Shown here piece by piece: positions 6,212-8,801 of a DNA stretch of 8,801 nucleotides. Position numbers and translations under genes: made by a program. The DNA is from Bryobacterales bacterium (GTDB lineage Bacteria > Acidobacteriota > Terriglobia > Bryobacterales > Bryobacteraceae): positions 1,764-10,564 of the forward strand of contig PKZC01000433.1 of the NCBI GenBank assembly GCA_003132905.1, in the 5' to 3' direction. The first letter of the stretch is position 1. Each line of letters opens with the position of its first letter. A model generated the notes under the pieces. That model searched no databases, was not told the origin of the DNA, and worked only from the letters and a program-made list of their open reading frames with translations.

Positions 6212-6991
6212 ATGGCCCAACTGATGGAGGGCAAGGTTGCCCTTGTCCTCGGAGTCGCGAACCGATGGAGCATCGCCCACGCAATCGCCAAAGCCTTTAT
6301 TCGCGAAGGCGCGCAAGTGATTCTTACTTACCAGGGCGATCGCCAGAAACAAACGGTTGAGGAGCTGGGCGCGGAACTCAAGGTGCACCAAGTGCTGCCC
6401 TGCGATGTAACCCAGGACGCCCAATTGGACGCCTTAGCGAATGAGCTGAAGGGTCAGGGGACCGTGCTCAGTACCGTGGTGCACAGTATCGCATTCGCCA
6501 ACCGCGAGGATTTGAGCCGCCCGTTTGTAGAGACTTCGCGCGCAGGCTTCGCGCTCGCTCAGGACGTAAGCGCCTATTCACTGGTTGCGGTTGCACGCGC
6601 CACCGCGCCGCTTATGGCCGGGGGATCGATTATGACGCTGACTTACCTGGGTTCCACGCGCGTGGTGGAAAATTACAACGTCATGGGTGTGGCCAAAGCG
6701 TCGCTCGAGGCCTCGGTACGTTACTTGGCGGCCGATCTAGGGCCATGTAACATTCGCGTTAACGCAATCTCTGCCGGAGCCGTCAAAACCACATCCGCCC
6801 GGGGCATCCGGGATTTTTCTAAAATGCTCGAAGCTGGCGCAAAGGCGGCTCCCCTGCGCCGCAATACGGATCCGGCGGAAGTGGCTGATACCGCCGTTTT
6901 TCTGGCCAGCGATCTGGGCCGGGGCGTCACCGGGAATGTGATTTATGTCGACGCGGGCATGCAAATTATGGGGTTTGCCCTGACGGAATGA
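6212..6991 (+). CDS. fabI: Enoyl-[acyl-carrier-protein] reductase (NADH-type), FabI
   Basis: FabI carries out the last step of each type II fatty-acid elongation cycle in the cytoplasm, reducing trans-2-enoyl-ACP to acyl-ACP with NAD(P)H. The 259-residue length matches the family. The variant short-chain dehydrogenase nucleotide loop is GVANRWSIAHAIA (14-26). The active site has Tyr145 (TYLGS), Tyr155 and Lys162 (YNVMGVAK), the Y-x6-K arrangement diagnostic of FabI. SLEASVRYLAADLGP and RVNAISAGAVKTTSARGI follow, and the C-terminus has GNVIYVDAGMQIMG. The residue equivalent to E. coli Gly93 is Ala94 (HSIAFANRED), as in several Gram-positive FabI proteins. The start at 6212 has no Shine-Dalgarno sequence. 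A TACAAT element lies 10 bases upstream, suggesting a very short leader. It is probably essential unless another enoyl reductase is encoded elsewhere. Its neighbours are not fatty-acid genes. Confidence 0.96.
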   Translation: MAQLMEGKVALVLGVANRWSIAHAIAKAFIREGAQVILTYQGDRQKQTVEELGAELKVHQVLPCDVTQDAQLDALANELKGQGTVLSTVVHSIAFANREDLSRPFVETSRAGFALAQDVSAYSLVAVARATAPLMAGGSIMTLTYLGSTRVVENYNVMGVAKASLEASVRYLAADLGPCNIRVNAISAGAVKTTSARGIRDFSKMLEAGAKAAPLRRNTDPAEVADTAVFLASDLGRGVTGNVIYVDAGMQIMGFALTE

Positions 6992-7148
6992 TGTTATCCA
7001 CGTCCAACAAACTGAGAGAACCGAGCCCAGCTAGCCAAATTGACATTCGCCTCCAGCGATTTTTATCATGTGATTACAGCAGCCTGATCGGAGCAGGCCT
7101 CTCTGGAGGCGCTTCCGGCCAGTCATCGCAGTTCCTCCGAGTTTAACT
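6992..7148 (+). other. Intergenic region between fabI and the ABC operon
   Basis: This 157-base gap is the longest complete one between genes in the window. It holds the promoter at 7040-7069 and, in the predicted leader, a small inverted repeat GCCTC-TCTG-GAGGC (7097-7110). There is no T-tract after it, so it is not a convincing terminator. I see no small reading frame with a ribosome binding site and no RNA gene. How fabI transcription ends is not apparent. Confidence 0.6.
7040..7069 (+). promoter_or_regulatory. Sigma70-type promoter of the ABC transporter operon
   Basis: A perfect -35 hexamer TTGACA (7040-7045) is separated by 18 bases from TATCAT (7064-7069), a 5/6 match to the -10 consensus. 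Transcription would start near 7076, leaving a leader of about 70 bases before the ATG at 7149. It is the best promoter match I noticed, and it sits in the only long gap between genes, exactly where a new operon begins. Confidence 0.6.
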
Positions 7149-8147
7149 ATGATTACAGTTCAAGGCCTCACGAAGAGATACGCCCGCACGCTTGCGGTGG
7201 ATCACATTTCGTTCGAAGTGAAGAAGGGCCAGATTGTGGGCTTTCTCGGACCAAACGGCGCCGGCAAGACCACAACCATGCGCATTCTCACCTGTTTCCT
7301 TCCGCCGTCGGAAGGCAGCGCGAACGTGGCCGGTTTCGATGTGCTCGAACAGCCCATGGAAGTGAAAAAACGGATCGGCTATCTGCCGGAAAGTCCGCCC
7401 CTGTATCACGAAATGGAGGTGCAGGAATACCTCACATTTGTTGGGAAGCTGAAAGGCATGTCGGGCCAGAGCCTGGCAAACCGGGTAACGGAAGTGGCCG
7501 AGCGCTGCGCCGTGGCCGATGTGCGCGCCAAACTGATTGGCAAATTATCCAAAGGTTACCGGCAGCGCGTGGGATTGGCGCAGGCCATCATCCACAACCC
7601 CGACGTTCTCATTTTGGATGAGCCCACTGCGGGCCTGGATCCCAAGCAGATCAACGAGACCCGCGATCTGATTCGCGGCTTGGCGCCGGACCACACCATC
7701 CTGCTCAGCACGCACATCCTGCCCGAGGTGGAACAAACCTGCGAGCAAGTGCTGATCATCAACAAGGGCAAGCTGGTGGCCACCGATTCGGTGCATAATC
7801 TGCAGAATCGCGCGCGCGGCGCGGAAGCGGTGATGCTGGAAGTGGAAGGACGCAACGGCGCCCTCGATGCGCAGACCATCCAACATCGGCTGGAAACAGT
7901 CAACGGCGTCAGCCGCGTGCTGCTGAAAGATACGCGCGAAAATCGCTCCGTGTTTGAAGTGGAGAGCTTGAAGGACCGCTTCATTCGCGGAGATCTGGCC
8001 CGCGCCATCGTGGAATCCGGTTGGAATCTGAACGAGATGCGCCCCTCGGCGATCAGCCTGGAAGAGATCTTCCTGCAACTGACCGGCGGAGAAAAGATAG
8101 AAGAACCCGTGCCCGCCGAAGCGGTTGCGCAAGGAGAGATCGGATGA
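7149..8147 (+). CDS. ABC-2 type transporter ATP-binding protein (GldA/CcmA-like)
   Basis: This 332-residue nucleotide-binding subunit powers export through the permease encoded next to it. All ABC elements are present: Walker A GPNGAGKTT (34-42), a Q-loop region GYLPESPPLY with Glu81 at the usual Gln position, signature LSKGYRQR (133-140), Walker B VLILDEP (153-159), D-loop AGLDP, and His189 in the switch (STHIL). The Q-loop Glu is common in this subfamily. Residues after about 215 form a C-terminal extension typical of ABC-2 ATPases, ending in LEEIFLQLTGGE and an acidic/Ala tail. The start at 7149 has no good Shine-Dalgarno sequence but gives the canonical N-terminus (MITVQGLTKRYARTLAVDHI). 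The stop overlaps the permease start (ATGA), indicating translational coupling. Transcription probably starts from the promoter at 7040-7069. The exported substrate is unknown. Confidence 0.95.
   Translation: MITVQGLTKRYARTLAVDHISFEVKKGQIVGFLGPNGAGKTTTMRILTCFLPPSEGSANVAGFDVLEQPMEVKKRIGYLPESPPLYHEMEVQEYLTFVGKLKGMSGQSLANRVTEVAERCAVADVRAKLIGKLSKGYRQRVGLAQAIIHNPDVLILDEPTAGLDPKQINETRDLIRGLAPDHTILLSTHILPEVEQTCEQVLIINKGKLVATDSVHNLQNRARGAEAVMLEVEGRNGALDAQTIQHRLETVNGVSRVLLKDTRENRSVFEVESLKDRFIRGDLARAIVESGWNLNEMRPSAISLEEIFLQLTGGEKIEEPVPAEAVAQGEIG
8131..8136 (+). promoter_or_regulatory. Ribosome binding site of the ABC permease
   Basis: AAGGAG lies 7 bases before the ATG at 8144, inside the 3' end of the ATPase gene. 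It is the only strong Shine-Dalgarno match in front of any gene start in the window, and it fixes the permease start at the ATGA overlap. Confidence 0.85.
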
Positions 8148-8801
8148 GGAACGTCTGGGTTATCGCCCAAAAAGAGTTAAACAGCTATTTCGTTTCGCCC
8201 GTCGCCTATCTGTTGTTGACGATGTTCGCGATCATTTTTGGGTTCTTCTTTTGGAACTCCGTCGGATATTTCAATGCCGCCAGCCTGCAATCGCAGATGA
8301 GCGGCCAAGCCATGCCCATGAGCGTGAATGAGTACGTCATCCGGCCGCTGCTGAGCAACATCAGCGTGGTGGGGCTGTTCTTCATTCCCATGATCACCAT
8401 GCGGCTGTTCGCTGAAGAAAAGCGCATGGGCACTATCGAACTGCTGGCCACCTCGCCCATCCGGGACATTGAAGTGATCATCGGCAAGTGGCTCTCGGCC
8501 CTGATTCTCTACGGCGTGCTGCTGCTCTTCAGCGCCATCAACTTCGCGTTCCTGTTCCGCTACGGCAATCCGGATTGGAAGCCGCTCGCTATCGGATACC
8601 TCGGTCTGCTATTGCAGGCGGGTGGGCTGCTGGCAATCGGAACCTTTATTTCCACGCTGACTAAGAATCAAATCATCGCAGGCGCCGCTACCTTCGGCGT
8701 GTGCCTGTTGTTATGGGTTCTGGAGTGGGTATCGGGATACGAAACGGCGACGTGGGCGAAAGTGCTGGCGTATTGCTCCGTCATCACGCATTTCGATTCC
8801 A
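8144..8801 (+). CDS. ABC-2 type transporter permease, GldF-like (partial, 3' end outside window)
   Basis: The frame is open to the window edge, giving 219 residues. It starts MRNVWVIAQKELNSYFVSPVAY, a classic ABC-2 permease opening with an amphipathic elbow before the first membrane helix (about 18-38). A polar external loop (about 42-66) is followed by membrane helices at about 69-86, 114-138, 148-170 and 175-195. The conserved cytoplasmic motif EEKRMGTIELLATSPI lies at 91-106, followed by IIGKWLSAL. The sequence stops at THFDS, a motif near the end of such permeases, so only a few tens of residues are probably missing. The ATG overlaps the ATPase stop and has a strong Shine-Dalgarno sequence (AAGGAG, 7-base spacer). 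In related operons a GldG-like auxiliary protein often follows; whether that holds here lies outside the window. GldF-like is a similarity call and does not show that the organism glides. Confidence 0.93.
   Translation, partial: MRNVWVIAQKELNSYFVSPVAYLLLTMFAIIFGFFFWNSVGYFNAASLQSQMSGQAMPMSVNEYVIRPLLSNISVVGLFFIPMITMRLFAEEKRMGTIELLATSPIRDIEVIIGKWLSALILYGVLLLFSAINFAFLFRYGNPDWKPLAIGYLGLLLQAGGLLAIGTFISTLTKNQIIAGAATFGVCLLLWVLEWVSGYETATWAKVLAYCSVITHFDS

Noticed and set aside
6994..7002. TTATCCACG, one base off the DnaA box consensus
   Set aside because: It is a single isolated match just after fabI, with no cluster of boxes, AT-rich unwinding region or dnaA/dnaN neighbourhood. A chance match is likely.
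7097..7110. Inverted repeat GCCTC-TCTG-GAGGC as a rho-independent terminator of fabI
   Set aside because: The stem is short, no T-run follows, and it lies downstream of the predicted ABC operon promoter, so it would terminate the wrong transcript.

Overview
The window looks like an ordinary chromosomal stretch from a moderately GC-rich Gram-negative bacterium. The gene set includes an RND tripartite efflux pump with a periplasmic adaptor and an outer-membrane TolC-type channel, which requires two membranes. Three things point to Acidobacteriota as the best guess: the unusually long TolC-like protein, the multi-membrane/spermidine-synthase-like fusion, and several genes whose starts lack a Shine-Dalgarno sequence and sit close behind a -10-like hexamer. 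This taxonomic placement is inference and was not tested.

Layout, all genes on the + strand. Positions 1-3528 hold an efflux operon: the last 40 codons of an RND inner-membrane permease, a membrane-anchored periplasmic adaptor (148-1545), and a TolC-family outer-membrane channel whose likely start is 1633. Positions 3601-5658 encode a 685-residue protein with about 13 membrane segments fused to a C-terminal SpeE-like Rossmann domain. Positions 5683-6186 encode a small DinB-like helical-bundle protein with a degenerate metal site. Positions 6212-6991 encode FabI, the enoyl-ACP reductase of fatty-acid elongation. A 157-base gap carrying a good sigma70-type promoter (TTGACA, 18 bases, TATCAT) leads into an ABC-2 exporter operon. 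Its ATPase (7149-8147) overlaps the permease by ATGA, and the permease (from 8144) runs off the end of the window.

How the genes relate: the first three form one drug, metal or solute efflux pump spanning both membranes. The last two form an inner-membrane ABC-2 transporter of the GldA/GldF-like type. The three middle genes have no obvious functional link to one another, and each appears to have its own short-leader promoter.

I found no tRNA, rRNA, CRISPR array, insertion sequence, att site or convincing terminator. I do not see a clearly new system. The most interesting items are the membrane/SpeE-like fusion, which lacks the usual spermidine synthase substrate motifs, the repeated short-leader promoter pattern, and the large low-complexity insertion in the TolC-like protein.
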